DNA from: Oceanospirillum linum
GTDB lineage: Bacteria; Pseudomonadota; Gammaproteobacteria; Pseudomonadales; Halomonadaceae
NCBI RefSeq assembly: GCF_900182785.1
Contig: NZ_FXTS01000001.1
Location: 310,001 to 374,000 of the forward strand
Reading direction: 5' to 3'
DNA: 64,000 nt
Part shown: positions 8,495 to 16,627 of the stretch, piece after piece
How the letters are laid out: every line of letters begins with the position of its first letter
How positions within the stretch are numbered: position 1 is the first letter of the stretch
Notes under the pieces: model-generated
The model's input: only the letters and a program-made list of their open reading frames with translations
Database searches by the model: none
What the model was told of the DNA's origin: nothing
Translations under genes and position numbers: made by a program

Positions 8495-8553
8495 TAACAA
8501 CACCCGCCACGCTTCTTGTCAGAAATGACTAGCGCAAATAGGCGGGTTTTTTT
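8495..8553 (+). ncRNA. Structured RNA upstream of abiF, ending in a terminator (candidate abiF RNA)
   Basis: A predicted transcript of about 59 bases with nested pairing. Outer stem ACCCGCC (8502-8508) pairs with GGCGGGT (8541-8547); a second stem CGCT (8510-8513) pairs with AGCG (8531-8534); the apical stem GTCA (8518-8521) pairs with TGAC (8526-8529), closed by a GAAA tetraloop. Seven T residues (8547-8553) follow the outer stem, so it doubles as an intrinsic terminator about 20 bases before the abiF ATG. From general knowledge, a conserved 'abiF' RNA motif has been described directly upstream of genes of this family, and such RNAs have been proposed as antitoxins. Membership in that exact motif is inferred from position and architecture. 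It could also be a plain xthA terminator, though the apical structure and private promoter argue against that. Confidence 0.6.
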
Positions 8554-8573
8554 GCTTATGGAATGAGTCTTAA

Positions 8574-9557
8574 ATGAGTCAGTCGAGCCAATTCAAGAAA
8601 AAATACACCAAAAAAACAGAAAAAATCGACATACTCACACAAAAGCTACAGTCGAGAGGGTTAACAATTAATAACCGCAAGACAGCATTAAATGCTTTAA
8701 CTTTTATAGGCTATTTTAGATTAAGAGGGTACTTCTATCCCTACTACCATAAAACAACAGAACGCAAACCTAAGCCAATCGAGCCTAAAACATTTAAAGC
8801 TGGGACAACCTTCGACGATATAATCGCACTGTACGAATTTGACAGGCAATTCCGCTTACTAATCTTGGAAGAAATTCAAAAAGTTGAAATCGGCTTGAGA
8901 ACAGCTTTATCAGAGCACATGGCTGAAAAATATGGCCCTCACTGGTTCATGAATCTCTCTATACTTTCAAGTGATTTCGACTATGAAGGTTTTTTCAAGA
9001 GAATTAAAGATGCGAAAGAAGTTTTTATCAAGCACTACGAAGAAACTTATTCTTTCCCCAAACACCCGCCTTCATGGATGATAACGGAGGTTCTTACATT
9101 CGGTACTTGGTCCAAAGCCTACAGCGAACTTCAAAGTTCAGATCAGAAGCACATTGCCAAAAAGTTTGGAGTTAACTCAATTGATGTAATGACATCATGG
9201 TTCCACAGTTTAACTCACCTCAGAAACCTTTGCGCTCACCACAACAGGGTCTGGAACCGAGATATGCATGTTTTTATTCCTAAAGATACAGACTTTCTGA
9301 AAGAACACATGAAGCAAAAAAATACCATATATAGCAGGTTGTGTATTTTGAAATACCTTTCAGATCAAATCGATATCTCTGATAACTTCCTCGGTAGATT
9401 ACAAAAGCTTTTTTTGAATGCTCCAGCCATCATCAACAGCAAGACAATGGGGTTCATTGATAACTGGGAAAAAACAGCCCTTTGGAGGCCAACACCGGTA
9501 CTTGCGAGCCAAAAAGTAAGGCTCCTTCTGGCGGAAAAGAGGCGCGGTAGAAGCTAA
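8574..9557 (+). CDS. abiF: AbiF/Abi_2 family HEPN protein (abortive infection, putative RNase toxin)
   Basis: A 327-residue protein of the Abi_2 (AbiD/AbiF) family. The N-terminal YFRLRGYFYPYY (47-58), the LYEFDRQFR segment (86-94) and the WFHSLTHLRNLCAHHNRVWNR region (from 209) are typical. The last contains the HEPN ribonuclease motif RX4H (Arg217 to His222). C-terminal GFIDNWEKTALW is also characteristic. AbiF-type proteins act in phage-induced abortive infection and, with an upstream structured RNA, behave like RNA-regulated toxins. The gene is visibly richer in A than its neighbours and is wedged between housekeeping genes, consistent with transfer. No methylase or second protein partner is present. 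The Shine-Dalgarno sequence is weak, which would keep translation low. Confidence 0.85.
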   Translation: MSQSSQFKKKYTKKTEKIDILTQKLQSRGLTINNRKTALNALTFIGYFRLRGYFYPYYHKTTERKPKPIEPKTFKAGTTFDDIIALYEFDRQFRLLILEEIQKVEIGLRTALSEHMAEKYGPHWFMNLSILSSDFDYEGFFKRIKDAKEVFIKHYEETYSFPKHPPSWMITEVLTFGTWSKAYSELQSSDQKHIAKKFGVNSIDVMTSWFHSLTHLRNLCAHHNRVWNRDMHVFIPKDTDFLKEHMKQKNTIYSRLCILKYLSDQIDISDNFLGRLQKLFLNAPAIINSKTMGFIDNWEKTALWRPTPVLASQKVRLLLAEKRRGRS

Positions 9558-9561
9558 AAAA

Positions 9562-9590
9562 CGCCCCGCAGGCTTAGAGCCTACGGGGCG
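9562..9590. terminator. strong hairpin after abiF
   Basis: CGCCCCG (9562-9568) pairs with CGGGGCG (9584-9590) and AGGCT (9570-9574) with AGCCT (9578-9582), with one C/A mismatch and a TAG loop. It lies 5 bases after the abiF stop, between convergent abiF and etfA. The U-tract is short (CTTTGTG), so efficiency is uncertain. Confidence 0.65.
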
Positions 9591-9674
9591 CTTTGTGTTC
9601 TGACTTCCCGTAAAGATGTTGGGAAGCCTGCGATTGAACACATAGCTATCAGGTAGCTATTAAGTAAGCCGTAT

Positions 9675-10601
9675 TTACAGCTTACCTTCCAGCTCAGGCA
9701 GAGCGGTGAACAGATCACCCACCAGACCATAGTCTGCTACCTGGAAGATCGGAGCTTCTTCATCTTTGTTGATGGCAACGATCACTTTAGAGTCTTTCAT
9801 GCCAGCCAGATGCTGAATCGCACCGGAGATGCCCACCGCGATATACAGCTCAGGAGCCACAATCTTACCGGTCTGGCCAACCTGCATATCGTTCGGTACA
9901 AAGCCCGCATCAACCGCTGCACGTGATGCACCAACCGCTGCACCCAGCTTGTCAGCAACCTTGTTCAGCAGCTCGAAGTTCTCACCGTTGCCCATACCGC
10001 GACCACCGGAGATCACCACCTTAGCAGCGGTCAGTTCAGGACGATCAGATTTCGCCAACTCTTCACCAACAAAGGCAGACTTGCCAGCGTCCTGGGTATT
10101 GTCCAGAGCTTCAACGGCAGCAGATCCGTCAGCAGTTACGGCATCAAAACCTGTGCCACGAACAGTGATGACCTTGATCGCATCTTCAGACTGAACCGTA
10201 GCAATCGCGTTGCCCGCGTAGATAGGACGCTTGAAGGTATCCGCAGATTCAACCGCAATGATGTCAGAGATCTGAGCAACATCCAGCAGTGCAGCAACGC
10301 GCGGCATAATATTTTTACCGTTAGACGTTGCAGGAGCCAGAATGTGAGAGAAGTCTTTACCAAGATCAGCAACCAGCAGGGATACATTCTCAGCTAACAT
10401 ATGCTCATAAGCAGCGTTATCAGCAACAATAACTTTTGCAACACCGCCCAGTTTTGCTGCTTCTTCAGCAGCTGCAGCGCAATTACTACCCGCAACCAGT
10501 ACCGTGATATCACCGCCGATCTGCTGTGCTGCTGCAACTGTGTTTGCAGTGGCACCAATCAGAGCGGCATTGCTGTGATCAGCTACGACTAAAATACTCA
10601 T
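9675..10601 (-). CDS. etfA: Electron transfer flavoprotein alpha subunit
   Basis: A 308-residue ETF alpha subunit (FixB type). The C-terminal FAD domain shows the signature from about residue 196 onward (VVISGGRGMGNGENF, GAAVGASRAAVDAGFVPN, QVGQTGKIVAPELYIAVGISGAIQHLAGM). With EtfB it carries electrons from acyl-CoA and other dehydrogenases to ETF:ubiquinone oxidoreductase. It follows etfB with a 2-base gap. ETF-QO is encoded divergently 2 kb away, so the whole electron route is clustered. Regulation is probably with etfB from the shared divergent promoter region. Confidence 0.96.
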   Translation of the reverse strand: MSILVVADHSNAALIGATANTVAAAQQIGGDITVLVAGSNCAAAAEEAAKLGGVAKVIVADNAAYEHMLAENVSLLVADLGKDFSHILAPATSNGKNIMPRVAALLDVAQISDIIAVESADTFKRPIYAGNAIATVQSEDAIKVITVRGTGFDAVTADGSAAVEALDNTQDAGKSAFVGEELAKSDRPELTAAKVVISGGRGMGNGENFELLNKVADKLGAAVGASRAAVDAGFVPNDMQVGQTGKIVAPELYIAVGISGAIQHLAGMKDSKVIVAINKDEEAPIFQVADYGLVGDLFTALPELEGKL

Positions 10602-10603
10602 GA

Positions 10604-11353
10604 TCAGATCACCTTCGCTTCGTTTTTCAGTTTTTCTACCAGCTCGTCTACGCTACCCACTTTAATGCCAGCGCTGCGTTCTGCAGGCGGCTCAACTTTC
10701 AGGGTCTTCACTTTAGACGCCACATCAACACCCAGATCAGCAGGGTTTTTAACATCCAGCGGCTTACGCTTCGCTTTCATGATGTTTGGCAAAGACGCAT
10801 AGCGCGGCTCATTCAGACGCAGATCTGTGGTCACGATAGCTGGCAGGTTCAATGCAACCGTTTGCAGGCCGCCATCAATTTCACGGGTTACGTTAACTTT
10901 TTCGCCATCAACAGCAACCTCAGAAGCAAACGTGCCCTGTGGCATACCGGTCAGCGCACCCAGCATCTGACCGGTCTGATTGTTATCAGAATCGATAGAC
11001 TGTTTACCCAGAATCACCAGACCCGGCTGCTCTTCCTCAACCAGCTTAGCCAGAAGTTTGGCAACACCCAGAGAGTCTACTTTTTCTTCAGTCTCAACCT
11101 GGATTGCACGATCTGCACCCAGCGCCAGAGCCGTACGCAACTGCTCCTGAGCGGTTTTAGGGCCAACAGATACAACAACGATCTCTGTTGCGATACCTTT
11201 CTCTTTCAGACGAACCGCTTCTTCCACTGCAATCTCGCAGAACGGATTCATCGCCATTTTAACATTGGTCAGATCAACGTCAGAGTTGTCCGCTTTAACA
11301 CGAATTTTGACGTTGTAGTCAATGACTCGTTTGACAGCAACTAATACCTTCAT
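10604..11353 (-). CDS. etfB: Electron transfer flavoprotein beta subunit
   Basis: A 249-residue ETF beta subunit. It begins MKVLVAVKRVIDYNVKIR and contains the family signature VALNLPAIVTTDLRLNEPRYASLPNIMKAK-like segment. The reading frame stays open 34 codons further upstream, but ATG at 11353 is the right start because it matches the conserved N-terminus and is preceded by CGAGGAATTT. It binds AMP and part of the FAD site and docks with partner dehydrogenases. It is the first gene of the etfBA operon, downstream of a candidate promoter and a perfect PsrA-like box, which suggests induction by long-chain fatty acids. Confidence 0.96.
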   Translation of the reverse strand: MKVLVAVKRVIDYNVKIRVKADNSDVDLTNVKMAMNPFCEIAVEEAVRLKEKGIATEIVVVSVGPKTAQEQLRTALALGADRAIQVETEEKVDSLGVAKLLAKLVEEEQPGLVILGKQSIDSDNNQTGQMLGALTGMPQGTFASEVAVDGEKVNVTREIDGGLQTVALNLPAIVTTDLRLNEPRYASLPNIMKAKRKPLDVKNPADLGVDVASKVKTLKVEPPAERSAGIKVGSVDELVEKLKNEAKVI

Positions 11354-11507
11354 AAATTCCTCGTTCTTTGTTCTTACATAACTTAACGTGACGAGCTTTA
11401 GCTGGCAGGCGCTCTGAAATAAGCTATAAATCCTGCCACATTCTTTTGGCAACACAGCTCAGCACACGGAGGGTTGCAATTAATAGCTATGCTACCGGAA
11501 TTCGTTT

Positions 11508-11521
11508 CAAACGAGCGTTTG
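11508..11521. promoter_or_regulatory. PsrA-like operator 1 (etfBA side)
   Basis: CAAACGAGCGTTTG matches the PsrA motif G/CAAAC(N2-4)GTTTG/C at every defined position. It lies just downstream of the predicted etfBA transcription start (about 11531), where a bound repressor would block elongation or initiation. An overlapping perfect palindrome CGTTTCAAACG sits at 11503-11513. Confidence 0.65.
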
Positions 11522-11537
11522 CTGCACTCGCAATCCC

Positions 11538-11566
11538 ATAATGACTATTTTTTGGGTTTAGGTCAA
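11538..11566 (-). promoter_or_regulatory. candidate etfBA promoter
   Basis: On the minus strand, TTGACC (11561-11566) and CATTAT (11538-11543) are 17 bases apart. The -35 box is strong and the -10 box matches four of six. The PsrA-like box begins about 10 bases downstream of the predicted start. Confidence 0.45.
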
Positions 11567-11712
11567 ATTCCTTTCTAAACTGACGGGTCACAATTTAGCC
11601 GCTATACTTGCTGCACCGCATTAAACACTCGGTTTAATTTATCGACTGTTTTTTCTGCCTTGTCCGGACACCCTGTAATCAGCCTGAGACTTACCTTCTA
11701 TTAAAATAAGGG

Positions 11713-11741
11713 TTGACCAGAAGCAAACGTCCGTTTTAAAT
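11713..11741 (+). promoter_or_regulatory. candidate ETF-QO promoter
   Basis: TTGACC (11713-11718) and TTAAAT (11736-11741) are 17 bases apart. PsrA-like box 2 occupies the spacer up to the -10 box, which would allow direct repression. Confidence 0.5.
11724..11737. promoter_or_regulatory. PsrA-like operator 2 (ETF-QO side)
   Basis: CAAACGTCCGTTTT matches the PsrA motif with the same 4-base spacing as operator 1 and a single mismatch in the last base. It lies between the -35 and -10 boxes of the candidate ETF-QO promoter. Confidence 0.55.
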
Positions 11742-11837
11742 GAGACTATAAAATAATTACATGCGCCTTATCCTAGTTTACTGCGCCCCCCCGGCGCGCA
11801 GATATACAGGCGCACTACGCTGTTTGAGGAGTGTATC

Positions 11838-13490
11838 GTGGAAAGAGAAGCGATGGAGTTCGATGTTGTCATTGTTGGTGCTGGCCCTGCAGGGCTTTCA
11901 GCAGCTATTCGTTTAATGCAACAGGCGAATGATGCCAGCCAGGAGCTTACAGTTTGCGTGGTAGAAAAGGGCTCTGAAGTGGGCGCCCATATTCTGTCCG
12001 GCGCTGTTATCGAGCCTACAGCCTTAAACGAACTGATTCCTGACTGGAAAGAGAAAGAAGCACCGCTCTTAACAGCAGTGACTAAAGATCAGGTCGTCAT
12101 GCTGAAGGATCCCAATAGCGCTAAGACTTTCCCGAATGCTATCGTGCCTAAAAATATGCACAATGATGGCAATTATATCGCCTCTTTGGGCAACGTTTGC
12201 CGCTGGCTGGCCACTCAGGCTGAGGCGTTAGGCGTTGAAATTTTCCCGGGCTTTGCTGCGGCTGAACCCCTCATCGAAGATGGCGTCGTTAAAGGTGTTA
12301 TCACCGGCGACATGGGTGTTGCGGAAGACGGCAGTGAAAAACCTGGCATGTATATGCCCGGCATGGAGCTTCGCGCTAAATATACCATTTTCTCTGAAGG
12401 TAGCCGTGGCCACTTAGGTAAACAACTGATCAGTCAGTTCAAACTGGATGAGGGTAAAGATGCTCAGCACTACGGCATCGGTATCAAAGAACTTTGGGAT
12501 ATCGACCCGGCGAAGCATCAACCGGGTCTTGTGGTTCATGGCTCCGGCTGGCCACTGACTGAAAATGGTGCCAGCGGCGGTTTCTTCCTCTATCACGCGG
12601 AAAACAATCAGGTCGTGGTTGGCCTGATTACGGATCTGAACTATGACAATCCGTACCTGAGCCCGTTCGACGAATTCCAGCGTATGAAGCACCACCCGGA
12701 ACTGAAGCAACACCTGGAAGGTGGTAAGCGGGTGTCTTACGGAGCCCGCGCCATCACAAAAGGTGGCTACAACTGTCTGCCTAAGATGACCTTCCCGGGT
12801 GGTATTCTGATCGGTTGTGATGCCGGTACGCTGAACTTCTCCAAGATTAAGGGCACACACACTGCGATGAAGTCCGGCATGATCGCAGCGGAAACCATTT
12901 TCGAAGCGGTGAAAGCAGGCGATGAAGGTGGTCAGGAACTAACGGCGTTCACAACTGCATGGGAACAGTCCTGGGCCTTTAAGGAACTGTATGCGACCCG
13001 TAACTTCGGTCCTGCAATGCATAAGTTTGGTCCTATGCTGGGTGGTGCCTTCAACTTTATCGATCAGAACCTGTTCAGCATTCCAGTGAACCTGCATGAC
13101 ACCCATGAAGATTACGCCATGCTGAAGCCTGCAGCTGATTTTCAGCCAATTGATTATCCGAAACCGGATGGTGTACTGAGTTTCGACAAGCTATCTTCCG
13201 TATTCCTGTCTAACACGAACCACGAAGAAGACCAGCCATGCCACCTGAAGCTGAAAGATGAAACCATACCTCTGCAGGTCAATCTGCCAAAGTGGGCTGA
13301 ACCAGCACAACGTTTCTGCCCTGCCGGGGTATATGAAGTTGTAAAAGATGAGGAAACCGGTAATGACCGCTTCCAGATCAACTCACAGAACTGCGTGCAC
13401 TGTAAAACCTGTGATATTAAAGACCCATCCCAGAACATCAACTGGGTAACACCGGAAGGTGCTGGTGGTCCGAACTATCCAAATATGTAA
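11838..13490 (+). CDS. Electron transfer flavoprotein-ubiquinone oxidoreductase
   Basis: A 550-residue inner-membrane-associated flavoprotein that passes electrons from reduced ETF to ubiquinone. It has an N-terminal FAD dinucleotide motif VGAGPAGLSAA, the central ubiquinone-binding region, and a C-terminal 4Fe-4S domain (CPAGVYEV followed by NCVHCKTCDIKDPSQNINWV). Length matches the family. The start is GTG at 11838, with GAGGAG 8 bases upstream; ATG at 11853 is a weaker alternative. It is divergent from etfBA, and both sides carry PsrA-like boxes, fitting fatty-acid beta-oxidation control. Confidence 0.96.
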   Translation: MEREAMEFDVVIVGAGPAGLSAAIRLMQQANDASQELTVCVVEKGSEVGAHILSGAVIEPTALNELIPDWKEKEAPLLTAVTKDQVVMLKDPNSAKTFPNAIVPKNMHNDGNYIASLGNVCRWLATQAEALGVEIFPGFAAAEPLIEDGVVKGVITGDMGVAEDGSEKPGMYMPGMELRAKYTIFSEGSRGHLGKQLISQFKLDEGKDAQHYGIGIKELWDIDPAKHQPGLVVHGSGWPLTENGASGGFFLYHAENNQVVVGLITDLNYDNPYLSPFDEFQRMKHHPELKQHLEGGKRVSYGARAITKGGYNCLPKMTFPGGILIGCDAGTLNFSKIKGTHTAMKSGMIAAETIFEAVKAGDEGGQELTAFTTAWEQSWAFKELYATRNFGPAMHKFGPMLGGAFNFIDQNLFSIPVNLHDTHEDYAMLKPAADFQPIDYPKPDGVLSFDKLSSVFLSNTNHEEDQPCHLKLKDETIPLQVNLPKWAEPAQRFCPAGVYEVVKDEETGNDRFQINSQNCVHCKTCDIKDPSQNINWVTPEGAGGPNYPNM

Positions 13491-13547
13491 CATGGCCAGG
13501 TACATACGAGTGCTATCCGGCAATGGTGGCCCGACCGGATAACAAAA

Positions 13548-13573
13548 GGGGAAAGCAGTGCTTTCCCTTTTTT
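13548..13573. terminator. bidirectional terminator between ETF-QO and AcpH genes
   Basis: GGGGAAAGC (13548-13556) pairs with GCTTTCCC plus a G-T pair (13560-13568) around loop AGT, followed by six T on the plus strand and preceded by AAAA for the minus strand. It serves the convergent genes on both sides. A second inverted repeat, ATCCGG...CCGGAT, lies just upstream at about 13515-13540. Confidence 0.8.
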
Positions 13574-14180
13574 ATTGGCCGAAACTCTGGCGCAACAAAT
13601 TATCCATAAGCAAGGGAAAGGCTTTGCTCAACTCTGATTCAAGTCTTGGGATCTCAATAAACGCTTCAGCCAACTTGTTATCTCGTCGCATCCGCTGTGA
13701 CATACCCACCAGCGACCGGCGTATCTGATCTGCCTCGGCATAAGAAGCCAGCCAGTCATTTTTTACCATATAGCGCACCATATGCTGCATAGAATCCGGC
13801 TGTAAATCACGGTATCGAGTCAGAAGCTGATATTGATGGGACGCAAACACCGATAGAGGGAGGTCAGAATAGGCTGCCCATGAGCGGGCCAGATGATAAT
13901 CCCAGGCCATATCCAGAACGATGCCTGCATAACGGCGATACTCTTTAGAAAACTGCTCCCGCAGCTCACGAATAAGAGGCGAATGATCAACAGTATGGTC
14001 AATAAAGCGATGGTAACGGATACCCGCCAGCAATTCCTCTGCAGGAACATCAGGATGCCCCTGGAGTAGAAAATCCGGCACGTTATCTACCGGGCCTTTG
14101 ATATGGTCCGCCATCAGATTACCCAAGCGGAAGACCTCTCCCTTCTCACGGGCAAGAAAAGCATGTGCCAGATAATTCAT
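13572..14180 (-). CDS. acpH: ACP phosphodiesterase (AcpH family)
   Basis: A 202-residue protein of the AcpH/DUF479 family, which removes 4'-phosphopantetheine from acyl carrier protein. Visible family features are MNYLAHAFLA at the start, GNLMADHIKG, GIRYHRFIDHTVDHSP and GIVLDMAWDYHLARSW, with histidine and aspartate residues of an HD-like metal centre. Length is close to E. coli AcpH. It lies 18 bases downstream of the helicase gene, so the two are probably cotranscribed. It is a cytoplasmic housekeeping enzyme. Confidence 0.87.
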   Translation of the reverse strand: MNYLAHAFLAREKGEVFRLGNLMADHIKGPVDNVPDFLLQGHPDVPAEELLAGIRYHRFIDHTVDHSPLIRELREQFSKEYRRYAGIVLDMAWDYHLARSWAAYSDLPLSVFASHQYQLLTRYRDLQPDSMQHMVRYMVKNDWLASYAEADQIRRSLVGMSQRMRRDNKLAEAFIEIPRLESELSKAFPLLMDNLLRQSFGQ

Positions 14181-14198
14181 ATCAATAAGCCTCAGTAT

Positions 14199-16520
14199 CT
14201 AGCCGATAAGGCGTCTGATCGGCGCTTTATCTGCCAACAGCACTTTAGTTCCCTGACCAAAGCGAACCGTGATTCGGGTCTGAGCTCCGGGCTCAATATG
14301 AGTTAACTCCCCGCGACCAAACACTTCATGCTCTATCTGATCACCAATTCGATAAAATGAGCTCTGCCCGACTTTAGAAGACAAAGGCTCCTGAGATCGT
14401 ACTGGCTTTGCTTTCTCTGGGGACCGGGCACTCACTTTGACACCCGCAAGACCGCAGGCTGACAGGTATTGCTGAACCAGTCCGACATTCTCCACCCTAA
14501 GTTCTGTATTGTCAGAGGGATTAGACCTGAGCCTGCCAGCAACAAGACGGCTGTCTTCCAGGTTCATCTCCGTGACAAAGCGACTAGGGCGTTTTTTACG
14601 CTCTTCAGAAAGCCCATGGTCGGTCAATAACCAAAGCGTCTCCCGGGCCCGGGTCATTGCGACGTAGAAAAGACGCCGCTCACTTTCCTCTGCTTTTTCA
14701 TCGAAGTCTGCAACGTTCTGATAGCACGGGAAACTCCCCTCTGTCAGGCCCGCGAGCACCACATGGGGCCACTCCAAACCTTTGGCACCATGAACCGTGG
14801 TAATCGTGACGGCATCGCTATGATGATTCTGACTGGCTCCGGATTGCTTCTGCAACTCAATATGATTCAGCAACTGGGAAACATTCATTCTCTGCTGCCG
14901 GATATAGTTAACCAGCGCCTGCAAAGTTTGTTTACGCTCCTGCGCCTGGTCCTTGGTTGCAGCCGCCTTATCAATCAGGTCATAAGCATCGGTATCCTGA
15001 AGCACACGAATCGCCAAAGGCCCAACAGGCTGGTCAGCAGGCTGTCGTTGCAGTTCAAGGAGTAGTTCCAGGCGTTTTTTCAGGCGTTTTGCCGTATAGG
15101 GCTTCAGATCCATACCTGAAACAATCGAGTCAGGGCTTAAGCCATGATGTTGCACCTGCTGTTGAACCGCCTGCTGCTCACCCTGACTGAGAAACAAAGG
15201 TGGAAAGCTAAGCATCTGTCCAAGCATCTCTGAACCAATCGCGGCATTGGCTTCGCCTGCTGCCAATTGCAGATAGGACAAGAACTGGCTTATCAATGGC
15301 TGATTAAAAACAAAATGCCCCTGCTGATGCAGACGAAACGGAATCTGCTGCTGCAGAAACACCAACTGAATTGGCATACTTAATGCCCAGCTTCTGACCA
15401 GAACAGAGATGCTCGCCGCTCCGGATCTCCCCAGTACAGGCTGGATATGACTCACCAGCTGGTTGAGTTCCGGTAAAATCAGAACCTGAGTATCTTCATG
15501 CTCCGGGGTAGCTAAACAGAGGCCTGCATCCCGGTTTTTGTTACGGCCAATCAGATGGTTGGCGGCCAGAGCCAGCGTCGCCCCATAACGGAATGAGTAA
15601 GACAGCGGATAACTGACCGGTTGCTGAAACTGCAGGGCAAAATCCCGCAGCATAAATTCGGGTCGGGCACCGCGCCATTCGTAGATGCACTGATCAACAT
15701 CACCAACCACCATCACCCGGGCCCGCTCGCCTGCAAGAACACTGAGCAGGAATTGTTGAATGCTGTTGATATCCTGATATTCATCAACAATGACATGATC
15801 AAGATGATTGCTAATACGCGCCTCCAGCTCCGGCCGGGCCAAAACGGCCATCGCCGGTCGGTAGAGCAGGTCAGAGAAAGTCATGACGCCCTCTCTGGCC
15901 AAAATCTGCTCCAGCTGCTCAAACGCTTCGATGAAATACTTCTGATCATCCGGCAAACCGAGCAACCGGAACTGATCTTTTGGTGTTTCCAGATCAGCTT
16001 TTACACGCTCAACAAACTGCATAAAAGCTTCAAGATGATCCTTATCCAGAGCCTTACGTCGGGTAGCTTGATCCGCACTGGGTAACGCCTGGGTGATCCC
16101 CTGTCGAACCAGCTTCTCGTAGGGCCAACCCTCCCGCACAAGGCTCCGGGGCTGCAGCACGCCCCAGCGCACAAGACTTTCACAAAGCTTATGACCGATT
16201 GAGTGAAAAGTTCTGATATCGGGTCTGGGATAATGTACCTGCTGGCGCTGATATTCCCTTTGCAGCTTAGTTTCAAAGTCGACCCGGGCTGAGCGGTTAT
16301 ACATAAGAACCATTACTCTGCGTGGTTCGTAGCCCTGGGCAAGCAGAAAAAGAACCCGGTGCACCAAGGTTGTCGTTTTACCGGAGCCGGCTACAGCCAT
16401 TACCCGGGCATGCTCATTACCGTGATGCACCACACTTTGCTGTTGCGATGTCAGATGCAGAGGTGCAGAAAAAATATTGACCGGTTCAGGCTGTACAGAT
16501 TGGGACACAGGATCTCTCAA
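14199..16520 (-). CDS. UvrD/Rep-like superfamily 1 DNA helicase
   Basis: A 773-residue ATP-dependent helicase. Walker A is AGSGKTT at 44-50, the Walker B/motif II is VDEYQDIN near residue 245, motif III is VGDVDQCIYEWRGA, and motifs V-VI appear as VHGAKGLEWPHVVLAGL and RRLFYVAMTRARETLWLL. The final 60 residues form a small beta-rich tail (GDQIEHEVFGRGELTHIEPG) like the PcrA/UvrD C-terminal domain. It is not UvrD or Rep itself; the N-terminus and spacing differ, so a gene symbol is not given. It probably unwinds DNA during repair or recombination. The acpH gene follows closely. Confidence 0.9.
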   Translation of the reverse strand: MRDPVSQSVQPEPVNIFSAPLHLTSQQQSVVHHGNEHARVMAVAGSGKTTTLVHRVLFLLAQGYEPRRVMVLMYNRSARVDFETKLQREYQRQQVHYPRPDIRTFHSIGHKLCESLVRWGVLQPRSLVREGWPYEKLVRQGITQALPSADQATRRKALDKDHLEAFMQFVERVKADLETPKDQFRLLGLPDDQKYFIEAFEQLEQILAREGVMTFSDLLYRPAMAVLARPELEARISNHLDHVIVDEYQDINSIQQFLLSVLAGERARVMVVGDVDQCIYEWRGARPEFMLRDFALQFQQPVSYPLSYSFRYGATLALAANHLIGRNKNRDAGLCLATPEHEDTQVLILPELNQLVSHIQPVLGRSGAASISVLVRSWALSMPIQLVFLQQQIPFRLHQQGHFVFNQPLISQFLSYLQLAAGEANAAIGSEMLGQMLSFPPLFLSQGEQQAVQQQVQHHGLSPDSIVSGMDLKPYTAKRLKKRLELLLELQRQPADQPVGPLAIRVLQDTDAYDLIDKAAATKDQAQERKQTLQALVNYIRQQRMNVSQLLNHIELQKQSGASQNHHSDAVTITTVHGAKGLEWPHVVLAGLTEGSFPCYQNVADFDEKAEESERRLFYVAMTRARETLWLLTDHGLSEERKKRPSRFVTEMNLEDSRLVAGRLRSNPSDNTELRVENVGLVQQYLSACGLAGVKVSARSPEKAKPVRSQEPLSSKVGQSSFYRIGDQIEHEVFGRGELTHIEPGAQTRITVRFGQGTKVLLADKAPIRRLIG

Positions 16521-16627
16521 AACTTAACTCTCAGGCTTGAAAGGAGAAGTGCCTGAGTCAGAAAATAGGTATTCCGATAAACTCTGCAGCGGTTCACAGG
16601 GTTCATCGGGCAAAACACTGCAGAAAA

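Larger units (their letters stand above)
11354..11837. promoter_or_regulatory. divergent control region between etfBA and the ETF-QO gene
   Basis: This 484-base gap contains no gene. It holds a leftward candidate promoter (11538-11566), a rightward candidate promoter (11713-11741) and two PsrA-like boxes (11508-11521 and 11724-11737), each placed on or just after one promoter. The rest shows no clear structure. Confidence 0.7.

Noticed and set aside
8502..8553. Interpretation of the stem before abiF as only an xthA terminator
   Set aside because: A dedicated promoter lies between xthA and the stem, and the stem carries an extra structured arm; a pure terminator is still possible but less likely.
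9601..9674. CTTCCC/GGGAAG stem and TAGCTA repeats after etfA as an attachment site of an abiF-bearing element
   Set aside because: No integrase, tRNA or matching repeat on the left side of abiF was found.
15621..16085. 154-codon plus-strand frame opposite the helicase gene
   Set aside because: It is antisense to conserved helicase motifs and has no ribosome site.
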